Notes under the pieces: model-generated
What the model was told of the DNA's origin: nothing
Database searches by the model: none
Seen by the model: only the letters and a program-made list of their open reading frames with translations
In this document: positions 47,879-55,814 of the stretch, one piece after another
Layout: each line of letters starts with the position of its first letter
Position numbering within the stretch: position 1 is the first letter of the stretch
NCBI RefSeq assembly: GCF_000724085.1
Contig: NZ_CCDL010000001.1
Span: 806,001-870,000 of the forward strand
DNA from: Oceanobacillus manasiensis
Lineage (GTDB): Bacteria; Bacillota; Bacilli; Bacillales; Amphibacillaceae
Length of the DNA: 64,000 nt
Direction: 5' to 3'
Position numbers and translations under genes: made by a program

Positions 47879-47919
47879 AAAGAGCGGGTGCCGTAAAAAG
47901 GTACCCGCTCTTTCTTTTG
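47879..47919. terminator. Bidirectional terminator after the antiporter gene
   Basis: AGAGCGGGTGCC pairs with GGTACCCGCTCT (one mismatch) around a 7-base loop, with T-rich tracts on both sides. It also serves the convergent SE1832 gene. Confidence 0.88.
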
Positions 47920-47920
47920 T

Positions 47921-48097
47921 CTAAGCTTCATCCAATTGCTTGCGAAGCTGTGCTATTTCTTTTTCTAATCTGATTAGTTGCTCCTCAGCAGATGAGACAC
48001 GCCCACGGACATACTCCAGTTTGTCCAAATCGCTTTGAATCCGTACGTAATCGGACTTTAACTCCTCTAATTTAGCTTCTAAAGCTTGTTTGCCCAT
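47921..48097 (-). CDS. SE1832 family small coiled-coil protein
   Basis: A 58-aa protein, MGKQALEAKLEELKSDYVRI at its start, is almost entirely charged and helical with a heptad-like pattern suggesting a coiled coil. It matches my memory of the SE1832 family of small Firmicutes proteins of unknown function. GAGGTG lies 7-8 bases before the ATG. It converges with the antiporter gene. Repeat copy 4 lies about 110 bases upstream of it. Confidence 0.82.
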   Translation of the reverse strand: MGKQALEAKLEELKSDYVRIQSDLDKLEYVRGRVSSAEEQLIRLEKEIAQLRKQLDEA

Positions 48098-48206
48098 TCC
48101 GAATCACCTCTAATACAAGTGTAGCTGATTTCCCCTCTAAATAACAAGGTGAAATCTAATGAAGGAAGACGTTTTTCTTGATTGGATAAACAGGCAATGT
48201 CAATTT

Positions 48207-48290
48207 TATCGGTGCCCTGATTCGTTCAACCAACTAACAATCAATGGGGGGAGAATGAAAACGCCCACTGATTAAAGTTTCACTCTATAT
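48207..48290 (+). repeat. Dispersed intergenic repeat, copy 4 (diverged)
   Basis: TATCGGTGCCCTGATTCGTT leads into the hairpin arms CAATCAATGGGGG at 48238-48250 and CGCCCACTGATTA at 48262-48274, with the end AGTTTCACTCTAT. The last bases contain the stop codon of the AI-2E family transporter gene on the other strand. Confidence 0.8.
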
Positions 48291-49367
48291 AAGTGAGTCT
48301 TCTTTTGTATCCTTAGAGCGTTGATAAGTCTTGTAGAAATGCACGATGATCGTTTTAATTACCGCGTAGAAAGGTACCGCGAACAAAATGCCTACAAATC
48401 CAGCAATACTACCTGCAGCAAGAATAACCGTAATAACTGTTAATGGATGCAAATCAAGTGCACGGCCCATAACGTTTGGAGAAATAAAGTTACTCTCAAA
48501 TTGCTGTACTACTAGCATCACGATCGAAACCCAAACAACCATAAAAGGATCCTGGAAAGCACCAACGATGAGGGCAGGCACTACTGCTATAAATGGACCA
48601 ATAAACGGAATCACGTTCATCACCATAGCGAATAAAGCAAGCGTCAAGGAATAGTCTAATCTAATAATGAGATAGCCGATAAATAATAGAACACCAACAG
48701 CAAAGCTGACTATCAGCTGACCTTGGATAAAAGCGGTCAAGGTATCATCAATTTTACCAAGCAGGCTACGAAGATTCTTCGCTTTTTCCCTCGAAAAAAT
48801 TTGTGTAACGAATGGTACGAGTCGATCCCCATCTTTTAGCATAAAGAACAGGAAGAATGGTACCAATACGAGTGCTGCAATAACCGAAATTAATTGTCCG
48901 ATAAAACCAAACAAATAATTTAACACATTTTCAATATGGGATTGAAGATTATCGGTAAAATTGCTAATGGCTGTATCCACTTGTTCAGGAATCATCGTTT
49001 GGTTGGATTGCCAATATGTGATCAGGTCTTGTGCCCAATTTACCATTTTTGGAATATTGTCTATCAAGTTCTTAAACTGGTTTTGCGCTATGGGAGCTAT
49101 GTAGATCCACACGAGATATCCCAGTAAAATGAGAACAATGAATACTAGAAAGATAGATACAATTCGATTAATACGAAACCGTTCAAACAAATGCATTAAA
49201 GGTTTTGTCAGGTAATATAGAATTCCTGCCCCGATTAGAGGTAATGCCACAGCACCCAAATATTTGATAACAGGATCAAATACAAAATTCGTTTCGGAAA
49301 TTAAAAGAATGAGGAGAAATACTAATATGAAGAATACCAAAACCTGAAACCAACGTTTATTTACCAA
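48285..49367 (-). CDS. AI-2E family transporter (PerM/YueF type)
   Basis: The 360-aa membrane protein has around eight helices in the AI-2E/PerM layout. A central hydrophilic domain (residues about 85-155) is followed by the conserved DDTLTAFIQGQLIVSFAVG and IPFIGPFIAVVPA segments and FESNFISPNVMGRALDLHP. Family members have been proposed to export autoinducer-2 or to act as sodium/proton antiporters; the substrate here is unknown. The start is TTG at 49367 with TAGGG upstream. The stop codon (48285-48287) falls inside repeat copy 4, so the original C-terminus may have been altered. Confidence 0.9.
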   Translation of the reverse strand: MVNKRWFQVLVFFILVFLLILLISETNFVFDPVIKYLGAVALPLIGAGILYYLTKPLMHLFERFRINRIVSIFLVFIVLILLGYLVWIYIAPIAQNQFKNLIDNIPKMVNWAQDLITYWQSNQTMIPEQVDTAISNFTDNLQSHIENVLNYLFGFIGQLISVIAALVLVPFFLFFMLKDGDRLVPFVTQIFSREKAKNLRSLLGKIDDTLTAFIQGQLIVSFAVGVLLFIGYLIIRLDYSLTLALFAMVMNVIPFIGPFIAVVPALIVGAFQDPFMVVWVSIVMLVVQQFESNFISPNVMGRALDLHPLTVITVILAAGSIAGFVGILFAVPFYAVIKTIIVHFYKTYQRSKDTKEDSLI

Positions 49368-49556
49368 ATCTAACCCTACTCTCTTAATCTAATATATAGC
49401 TTTAGTTTACCGTTTTTAAAATGAAATAGGAAGCGGTATATAAGTATTAGTTTAACCTTATTCTCCAAAGGTTAAACACACGGCTTATAGATATAGAATA
49501 ATCGGTAAAAGTATGCTAGAATTTGAACATCTATACATATGTTGGGGGAAAAGTGC

Positions 49557-51305
49557 ATGTTTAACTGGGAAAAAAGTTTTCAAAAATGGCGTTCTTTTCA
49601 AAGCCTAGATTCATCTTTGCAGGAGGAGCTAACCAAATTGCAGGACGATCCAGTAGCCTTGGAGGATGCGTTTTATAAAGAATTAACCTTTGGCACAGGC
49701 GGAATGCGTGGTGTTTTAGGGCCTGGAACAAATCGGATGAATATATATGTAGTACGTAAAGCGGTAAATGGCCTTGCGAATTACCTCTTAAAGAATACTG
49801 TAAATGTAAAGGATCGCGGTGTTGTAGTAGCATATGATTCTCGTTATATGTCTCAGGAATTTGCTGTTGAAACGGCAAAGGTGCTTGGTGCATATGGGAT
49901 TAAAACATATGTATTTGAATCACTAAGACCAACACCACTACTTTCTTATGCAGTACGTTATCTTGGGACAGTAGGTGGTGTGATGATAACAGCAAGTCAC
50001 AACCCACCAGAATATAACGGATTTAAGGTATATAATGAAGATGGTGGGCAGATCACACCTTCACAAGCTGAACAAATTATTGAGGAAATCCAACAGACAG
50101 GGGATGAGTTACTTGTTCCCGTATTGGAAAAAGAATACATAGAACAGGAAGAATTGTTAGATTGGATTGGCAAGGAAGTGGATAATGCCTATTTGGAGCA
50201 ATTAAAGCTTATTTCCAAATTAAGCTTAGAGGAACAGGATAGGGAGAAAGATTTAAAGATCGTCTTCACGCCATTACATGGTGCAGCAAATGACCTGGTT
50301 CTCAATGGGTTACAACAATTACATTTTAATCAATTAGAGGTGGTGGAAGAGCAGGCGGTTCCTGATCCGGAATTTTCCACAGTGGATTCACCTAATCCAG
50401 AAGAACACCAGGCATTTACGATGGCAATCGCTCAAGGTAAGGAAATGGGCGCCGATATTTTACTTGGGACAGACCCGGATGGAGACCGTCTAGGTGTGGC
50501 TGCTAAGGGAGCAGATGGAGAGTACCGAGTATTAACGGGTAATCAACTAGGAGCATTACTTCTCGATTACATTTTGTCTCACAGTAATCCAACAGTTTTA
50601 AAGAGTGCACGTATGCTCAAAACTGTAGTAACTTCAGAGCTTGGCAGAGCTGTTGCTGATGCGTATGGTGTAAAAACAATTAATACGCTGACTGGCTTTA
50701 AATATATTGGAGAAAAGATTCATCAGTTTGATGCAACTGGGGAAACTTTTATCTTTGGTTATGAAGAGAGCTATGGCTATTTAATTAGCAGTATAAGCAG
50801 GGATAAAGATGCGGTGCAGGCAGCTGTGATGGCTTGTGAAATGGCTTCCTATTGGAAACAACAAGGAAAAACGTTGTTAGAGGCATTGGATGTCCTTTAC
50901 GAACAGCATGGTTATTTCCTTGAAGGCATGTCTTCCCTGACCTTGAAAGGAAAAGCAGGTACAGACCAAATCGCTTCGATAATGGAAAGCTTTAGAAAAA
51001 CTTCAATGAACGAAATTGCGTCGTTCAAAGTTGAAAAGATAGAAGACTATTTAGTAAGTGAGCGCACCATTTTTGAAGGTGAAAAGAAGACAGAAACAAT
51101 CGAACTTCCAAGAGAGAATATGCTTAAATTCATCCTTCCTAACGATAGCTGGGTAACACTAAGACCTTCAGGGACAGAGCCCAAAATTAAGTGTTATTAT
51201 GGTGTTTGTACAGACAGTAAAGAAAAAAGTGAAACTAAATTAGCAGCATTAAAAGAAACAATGGACAACAAAATAAAGGCCATTCTAGATGGAAATACGG
51301 AGTAA
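49557..51305 (+). CDS. pgcA: Phosphoglucomutase (alpha-PGM, PgcA type)
   Basis: This protein of about 582 residues of the alpha-phosphohexomutase family interconverts glucose 6-phosphate and glucose 1-phosphate for UDP-glucose, glycolipid and wall teichoic acid synthesis. Motifs are GTGGMRGVLGPGTNRMN near the N-terminus, the phosphoserine loop TASHNPPEYNG (near 140), the metal loop DPDGDRLG (near 303), the sugar loop GYEESYGY and the phosphate loop RPSGTEPKIK. The ATG at 49557 follows GGGGG; the ATG at 49539 overlaps that site and is less likely. Length matches B. subtilis PgcA (YhxB). Confidence 0.95.
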   Translation: MFNWEKSFQKWRSFQSLDSSLQEELTKLQDDPVALEDAFYKELTFGTGGMRGVLGPGTNRMNIYVVRKAVNGLANYLLKNTVNVKDRGVVVAYDSRYMSQEFAVETAKVLGAYGIKTYVFESLRPTPLLSYAVRYLGTVGGVMITASHNPPEYNGFKVYNEDGGQITPSQAEQIIEEIQQTGDELLVPVLEKEYIEQEELLDWIGKEVDNAYLEQLKLISKLSLEEQDREKDLKIVFTPLHGAANDLVLNGLQQLHFNQLEVVEEQAVPDPEFSTVDSPNPEEHQAFTMAIAQGKEMGADILLGTDPDGDRLGVAAKGADGEYRVLTGNQLGALLLDYILSHSNPTVLKSARMLKTVVTSELGRAVADAYGVKTINTLTGFKYIGEKIHQFDATGETFIFGYEESYGYLISSISRDKDAVQAAVMACEMASYWKQQGKTLLEALDVLYEQHGYFLEGMSSLTLKGKAGTDQIASIMESFRKTSMNEIASFKVEKIEDYLVSERTIFEGEKKTETIELPRENMLKFILPNDSWVTLRPSGTEPKIKCYYGVCTDSKEKSETKLAALKETMDNKIKAILDGNTE

Positions 51306-51551
51306 AATGGAATAGAGGGCGCCTAATAGGGCACATTATTATATATCTAGCTCTGGTTTATACCTTTATTGCCATTACTAAAAACTTAAAGTGGTCGTTA
51401 GATGTAACGCTTAAAATCGTAGAAGAGCCTTTAAGTGTTGGCTGCCAGGTGATAGGCCTTGCTTAATATAGTTTCATAATTAGATACGGTAGGGTCACTT
51501 AATATTGACTTTTTAGTTTTAAAACGTTTTAATAAAAGTAAGTAATATTCC
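51306..51551. other. Intergenic region before the manganese riboswitch
   Basis: No open frame with a ribosome binding site was found. A small CGTTA/TAACG hairpin and a loosely paired GCC-rich segment around 51427-51470 are present. The promoter for the riboswitch transcript should lie near 51500-51545, but no clear boxes were identified. Confidence 0.4.
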
Positions 51552-51667
51552 TAAAGGGGAGTAGCTGTACAATTTAAGTCGTCATTACGAGAAATATTCT
51601 CCGGCTTATTTTGGCAACGGGACGTTGTTTGCGAGACCTTTACCACTAACAGGTAAAGGTCTTTTTA
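51552..51667 (+). promoter_or_regulatory. yybP-ykoY (manganese) riboswitch
   Basis: AAAGGGGAGTAGC near 51553 is followed by AAGTCGTCATTACGAG and CTCCGGCTTATTTTGGCAAC, and later GCGAGACCTTTACC, the landmark elements of the yybP-ykoY aptamer in the right order. The 3' strand GACCTTTACC can instead pair with GGTAAAGGTC, followed by TTTTTA, to form a terminator (51634-51667). Manganese binding would hold GACCTTTACC in the aptamer and allow transcription of the TerC gene. Confidence 0.92.
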
Positions 51668-51713
51668 TGGTCTTATCTGTTAGAAGGATCATAAAAAAAA
51701 GGAGAGAAAAAGC

Positions 51714-52496
51714 ATGCCGGTAGATTTATTATTAGAATATTTATGGGTACTCGTAGTTTTGATTGGACTTGAAGGGTTATTAGCTGCCGATAACGCATTG
51801 GTGCTTGCAATTATGGTTAAGCATCTTCCGGAAAAGCAAAGGAAAAAAGCATTATTTTATGGGTTAGCTGGAGCGTTTATTCTTCGGTTTGGCTCACTAT
51901 TCGTTATTTCATTTTTGGTTGATGTTTGGCAGGTACAAGCACTAGGTGCATTATACCTATTGTTTATGTCAGCGAAACATCTTTATGACAAGCTGAAGCC
52001 AGTGCGAGAGGTTCAGGAAAAGGAAGATTCAGAAAAGGCAAAAGGCAGCGGGTTCTGGATGACGGTTCTTAAAGTAGAATTTGCTGACTTGGCGTTCGCT
52101 GTGGATTCCATTCTGGCAGCAGTTGCGTTAGCTGTAGCACTTCCACCGACAGGCTTGGGAACGATTGGGAGTCTGGACACTGGCCAATTCTTTGTGATAT
52201 TTGCTGGTGGGATGATTGGGCTCATCATCATGCGTTTTGCCGCTAATATTTTTGTGGATTTACTCAACAAGCGTCCTGGCTTGGAAATTGCAGCATTCAT
52301 TATTGTTGGATGGGTTGGAGTAAAGTTGGCACTTATCGTGCTTGCACATGAAGATATTGCGTGGATTCCACATGATTTCCCTCATTCAACCCTTTGGAAA
52401 GCAATTTTCTATATAGTATTGGTAGGTATAGCGGTTATTGGATGGTTCGTTTCTGGACGAACCGTTAAAAGAGTAAAGGACAATACAAATAGCTAG
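51714..52496 (+). CDS. TerC family membrane protein, likely manganese exporter (YkoY/YceF type)
   Basis: The 260-aa protein has seven to eight membrane helices. TerC signatures are GLLAADNALVLAIMVKHLP (about 20-38) and KVEFADLAFAVDSILAAVAL (about 118-137); the acidic and Asn residues of these segments are proposed metal sites. In Bacillus, TerC proteins preceded by yybP-ykoY riboswitches act in manganese efflux and in loading of secreted enzymes, and the riboswitch directly upstream makes that role likely here. A strong ribosome binding site (AAGGAG) precedes the ATG. It is monocistronic with its own terminator. Confidence 0.93.
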   Translation: MPVDLLLEYLWVLVVLIGLEGLLAADNALVLAIMVKHLPEKQRKKALFYGLAGAFILRFGSLFVISFLVDVWQVQALGALYLLFMSAKHLYDKLKPVREVQEKEDSEKAKGSGFWMTVLKVEFADLAFAVDSILAAVALAVALPPTGLGTIGSLDTGQFFVIFAGGMIGLIIMRFAANIFVDLLNKRPGLEIAAFIIVGWVGVKLALIVLAHEDIAWIPHDFPHSTLWKAIFYIVLVGIAVIGWFVSGRTVKRVKDNTNS

Positions 52497-52502
52497 TGGC
52501 AC

Positions 52503-52541
52503 GAGCAATCATCCTCTATAATGGGATGATTGCTCTTTTTT
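52503..52541 (+). terminator. Terminator of the TerC gene
   Basis: GAGCAATCATC pairs perfectly with GATGATTGCTC over an 11-base loop and is followed by TTTTTT. Confidence 0.9.
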
Positions 52542-52594
52542 GAGACTGGTACTTCTTTTTAATTCTCTGGACTCTGGTCTGTACTTTAGATCGT

Positions 52595-52768
52595 CTAACT
52601 ACTTATTTTCTCTATCTGTAAGAAATAGTTCTCTGGTAAAATATTTGCTTGTAATATACTCTCCATATAACTCTCGGCAGTCTTATAACTTGAGAATGTT
52701 ATGATTTTGTCGTTCTCTGCGAGGTATGCACGAATTCGGTTTCTTCCAATTACCATCACTTTGAACAT
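52595..52768 (-). CDS. 57-residue protein of unknown function
   Basis: A 57-aa frame starts MFKVMVIGRNRIRAYLAEND, followed by a polar, possibly alpha/beta sequence with no membrane segment and no cysteines. GGAGG lies 8 bases before the ATG. Codon use looks normal for the region and the stop is TAG. It converges with the TerC gene. It lies upstream of, and in the same direction as, no other close gene. I do not recognise a family. Confidence 0.6.
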   Translation of the reverse strand: MFKVMVIGRNRIRAYLAENDKIITFSSYKTAESYMESILQANILPENYFLQIEKISS

Positions 52769-52865
52769 TTTGTATCCCTCCTGATTAGTCCTTCCTAAAA
52801 CACGTAAGCACTTTCAGTCAGACGCCGATGAATATTTTTCTGTATATCACTGCTATCTAAATGAA

Positions 52866-52908
52866 AATAAAAAAGCCGAGAAGGAAGAAAGATTCCTTTT
52901 CGGCTTAT
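52866..52908 (-). terminator. Terminator of the DUF2294 gene
   Basis: On the minus strand AAGCCGAAAAGGAAT pairs with TTCCTTCTCGGCTT around a short loop, followed by TTTTTATTTTC. Confidence 0.85.
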
Positions 52909-52940
52909 CTCTTGGCACTATTGTCCAGACATTCCCACCA

Positions 52941-53627
52941 TTATTTAGTTGGATTTAATATTAATATGACGTATCCTGCGTCATCTGAAAAATCCCAATC
53001 GACAAATATGTCATCTATTGTTAAACCAAGCACATCTTCCAAGTATGGTTTGTTAATTAGGCTTTTTTCTAGCTTCCTTTTAGCTAAGCGAAGCTGTTCA
53101 TTGAAACCAGAACGTATTAACTCCTGTTCAATTTCCACGAAAATTTTATCACGTTTCGATACAATTGTTCTTGTATTTAATTTATAAGAGTGGATAAAGC
53201 CTGGTGTTTTCTGTGCTTGTTCTGTAAATCTGTTAATTTCTTCGTGTATGTCATCCTTTTCTGGATAGTCTTCAAGTATATTACGTTCATAATCATTAGA
53301 AACAAATTCTGCGAAGATAACGCCAGTCTTTTTATCTAAGCACCAGTCATAATAAATGCCTTTAACTTGTTCATTTGTTTCCGAAACAATAATGTTTTGA
53401 ATCTCTGGAATAAGTTTTTTCATTAATGCATCACGTGTTTCTTGTACACGTAATGGGTTGCCTTGATCTAATAAAACCTTTTCCATTGGTGCTAAAAAAT
53501 CTCTTAAATACATCGTAATAAAGGGGTTGCCGATGCTAACGTATATCGAGCCAGGTCCCTTCCCAAAGTTATCACGAAGTAGTTTGCCAGCTGTGCTGGC
53601 TAAAGTGGTTTCTAACGTTTTTTCCAT
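52941..53627 (-). CDS. DUF2294 domain-containing protein
   Basis: The 228-aa soluble protein appears to contain two related halves. The first runs from KLLRDNFGKGPGSIYVSIG to about residue 110 and the second from KTPGFIHSYKLNTRTIVSK onward. FGKGPGSIYV is the characteristic DUF2294 segment. The function is not established; DUF2294 proteins have been linked to sodium-responsive systems but I cannot confirm that here. The frame is open upstream to 53864, but the ATG at 53627 follows AGAAGG by 9 bases and starts the conserved part. It is divergent from the chromate transporter gene. Confidence 0.85.
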   Translation of the reverse strand: MEKTLETTLASTAGKLLRDNFGKGPGSIYVSIGNPFITMYLRDFLAPMEKVLLDQGNPLRVQETRDALMKKLIPEIQNIIVSETNEQVKGIYYDWCLDKKTGVIFAEFVSNDYERNILEDYPEKDDIHEEINRFTEQAQKTPGFIHSYKLNTRTIVSKRDKIFVEIEQELIRSGFNEQLRLAKRKLEKSLINKPYLEDVLGLTIDDIFVDWDFSDDAGYVILILNPTK

Positions 53628-53803
53628 TCGTTCCATCCTTCTTTTTAGAGGAAGACACATCATATTGCTTTCCCTATTTTTTAGTATAACATTACCCACT
53701 CTATAGTGCCAACAAACCTGTAGTGTAAAGAAAATGTAAATTTTATTCATCTGTCTAATAAAGTATGTTATTTTTATTCTAACTATTTTTGCAGGAGGTA
53801 TGT

Positions 53804-54982
53804 ATGCTAAAGAAAAATCGATACGGGGAAATAATGAGGTCCTCTTTAAAACTTGGATTAACATCCTTTGGTGGTCCAGTGGCGCATTTGGCTTATTTTA
53901 AAGCAGAGTATATAGATAGGCGTAAATGGTTAAATGAAAAGCTATATGCGGACATTATTGCGTTATGTCAGTTTCTTCCTGGACCTGCCAGTAGTCAAGT
54001 AGGAATTGCAATTGGAATGATGCGTGGTGGCTTACTTGGTGGAATTATCTCCTGGCTAGGTTTTACCCTTCCATCTGTTGTCATTCTCGTTTTATTTGCG
54101 ATGTTTTACCAAAATTTCCAACTAGGTGACATGACGTGGATTGCCAGTCTGAAAGTTGTGGCAGTAGCAGTAGTAGCCCATGCGGTTATTGGTTTAGGAA
54201 AAAAACTGGCCCCAGATCGACCAAGAATTGCTATCGCTCTAGGCGCGTCTTTAATAATGCTACTTTTTCCGTCAGCTTGGGTGCAAATAGGTATCATTTT
54301 AGCCGCTGCATTCATTGGATATGTATGGTTTAGGAAAGGACAGGAATCTTCACTTTCTACATTTTCTATCTCTATAACGAAGAGACAGGGTATCCTATCC
54401 CTTGGACTCCTGAGTTTTCTACTTGTTTCCTTACCAATCTTGGCTCAAACTGTATCAAACACCTATATCCAAATTGCTGATACATTTTTCCGAGTTGGGT
54501 CCTTAGTGTTTGGTGGTGGACATGTCGTATTACCACTATTAGAACAAGAAATTGTTCCACCTGGATTTCTATCAAGTAGTGAATTTCTTGCAGGGTATGG
54601 AATGGCTCAAGCGGTTCCGGGTCCTTTATTTACTTTTTCTTCATACATTGGTGCGATGATGGAAGGAGTTCTAGGTGCAACAATAGCGACCGTAGCCATA
54701 TTTCTGCCCTCCTTTTTACTTATTATCGGGGCTTTGCCATTTTTAAGTGAGCTTAGAGGGAGAAAAGCGTTTCAAGGAATATTAGTCGGTGTAAATGCTA
54801 GTGTTGTGGGAATATTACTTGCAGCTTTATATGACCCAGTATTTACAAGTGCCATTTTAAGTGGAAATCATTTTGCCTTAGCAATCATTTTATTTTCTAT
54901 GCTTCATTTTTGGAAGGTCCCTGCATGGGCAATTGTACTAATTGGTGTACTAGGTGGCGAGTTGTTACTTGGTATCCTATAA
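53804..54982 (+). CDS. chrA: Chromate transporter (full-length, two-domain ChrA type)
   Basis: The 392-aa protein holds two CHR domains. The first has SLKLGLTSFGGPVAHLAYF and LPGPASSQVGIAIG; the second starts FFRVGSLVFGGGHVVLPLLE and has AQAVPGPLFTFSSYIG. About ten to twelve helices are predicted. ChrA proteins expel chromate, or transport sulfate-like anions. AGGAGG lies 5-7 bases before the ATG at 53804. It is monocistronic. No terminator was seen in the 56 bases before the next gene, so the OsmC gene could be co-transcribed. Confidence 0.93.
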   Translation: MLKKNRYGEIMRSSLKLGLTSFGGPVAHLAYFKAEYIDRRKWLNEKLYADIIALCQFLPGPASSQVGIAIGMMRGGLLGGIISWLGFTLPSVVILVLFAMFYQNFQLGDMTWIASLKVVAVAVVAHAVIGLGKKLAPDRPRIAIALGASLIMLLFPSAWVQIGIILAAAFIGYVWFRKGQESSLSTFSISITKRQGILSLGLLSFLLVSLPILAQTVSNTYIQIADTFFRVGSLVFGGGHVVLPLLEQEIVPPGFLSSSEFLAGYGMAQAVPGPLFTFSSYIGAMMEGVLGATIATVAIFLPSFLLIIGALPFLSELRGRKAFQGILVGVNASVVGILLAALYDPVFTSAILSGNHFALAIILFSMLHFWKVPAWAIVLIGVLGGELLLGIL

Positions 54983-55038
54983 GCATATTATTGCATTTAC
55001 GACATGTTAATTTGGTAGTATGGGAATGAGGTGATTAC

Positions 55039-55479
55039 ATGGCAACACATCTTTTTAACTTGAAAGCCGATTGGCCTGGTGGAAGAAATAGTGAAGGGTT
55101 TATAGAAGCGGGTAATCTAAAAACAAAAATTTCAATACCTAAGGAAATGGATGGCCCAGGAATTGGAACCAACCCTGATGAGATGCTATTAGGTGCAGCG
55201 TCTACCTGCTATATTATAACGCTCGCCGCCATGATAGAACGCTCGCATCTTCCATTAGAACACATGGAGCTTGAGTCTGTTGGGCATGTCGATGTTACGG
55301 ATGGTGTGATAACGTATAAGAAAATTGTACATAAACCAACCGTATGTTTGAATACGAATGCAACAGAAAGAGAGCACGTTAAGCTTAAAAAGCTGGTTAA
55401 TAAAGCAGAAGAAAGCTGTATGATCTCCCGTGCAATAAAAGGGAATGTAGTCGTAGAGGTAGAACCAAGGTTAGGTTAG
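55039..55479 (+). CDS. OsmC family peroxiredoxin (SACOL1771-like)
   Basis: The 146-aa OsmC-fold thiol peroxidase contains the two redox cysteines in GAASTCYIITL (about residue 58) and EESCMISRAIKGN (about 126), with the Arg/Glu network typical of Ohr/OsmC proteins. It reduces organic hydroperoxides. The overall sequence, beginning with FNLKADWPGGRNSEG, fits the SACOL1771 subfamily. AGGTGA lies just upstream of the ATG. Confidence 0.9.
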   Translation: MATHLFNLKADWPGGRNSEGFIEAGNLKTKISIPKEMDGPGIGTNPDEMLLGAASTCYIITLAAMIERSHLPLEHMELESVGHVDVTDGVITYKKIVHKPTVCLNTNATEREHVKLKKLVNKAEESCMISRAIKGNVVVEVEPRLG

Positions 55480-55490
55480 AAATGAAATAT

Positions 55491-55543
55491 AAACCGTACG
55501 ATTTCGAATACCTCGTAATATTCGACTGTTCGTACGGTTTTTG
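55491..55543 (+). terminator. Terminator of the OsmC gene
   Basis: AAACCGTACGA and TCGTACGGTTT are the outer arms, with an inner TCGAATA...TATTCGA stem, followed by TTTGCTTG. Confidence 0.85.
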
Positions 55544-55616
55544 CTTGATTAAAATACTATTTGTTCAATATTTTTCTCACTCTCCCTTTATGCGTTTTAT
55601 CAGTGAAATTAATTTC

Positions 55617-55646
55617 TTGACACTTTGTATTGATGCATTGTATCTT
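55617..55646 (+). promoter_or_regulatory. Candidate promoter of tcyP
   Basis: TTGACA at 55617-55622 is followed after 18 bases by TATCTT at 55641-55646. The -10 box is only 4 of 6. Its transcript would contain the structured leader at 55700-55787. Confidence 0.4.
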
Positions 55647-55699
55647 ATTAAAGCATACTAATTTTATCGGAATTATATATAATATAACGTACGATAGAA

Positions 55700-55787
55700 A
55701 GTGTCGTTGCATAGACTAGGTTAGGTGGTCACCCAAATATATGGACTTATTTTGGTGTGGGATAAACCAGGCTAGAATGTAGACACT
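55700..55787 (+). promoter_or_regulatory. Structured leader RNA upstream of tcyP (three nested stems)
   Basis: AGTGTC at 55700-55705 pairs with GACACT at 55782-55787. Inside, CAT..CTAG near 55712-55719 can pair with CTAG..ATG near 55772-55780. The innermost hairpin, CACCCAAATA at 55730-55739, pairs with TATTTTGGTG at 55748-55757 with one mismatch over an 8-base loop. No T tract follows. It lies 28 bases before the tcyP start. Not recognised as a known riboswitch class. Confidence 0.5.
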
Positions 55788-55814
55788 AAAAAAGGAGAAA
55801 AAGGAGGCAATAAA

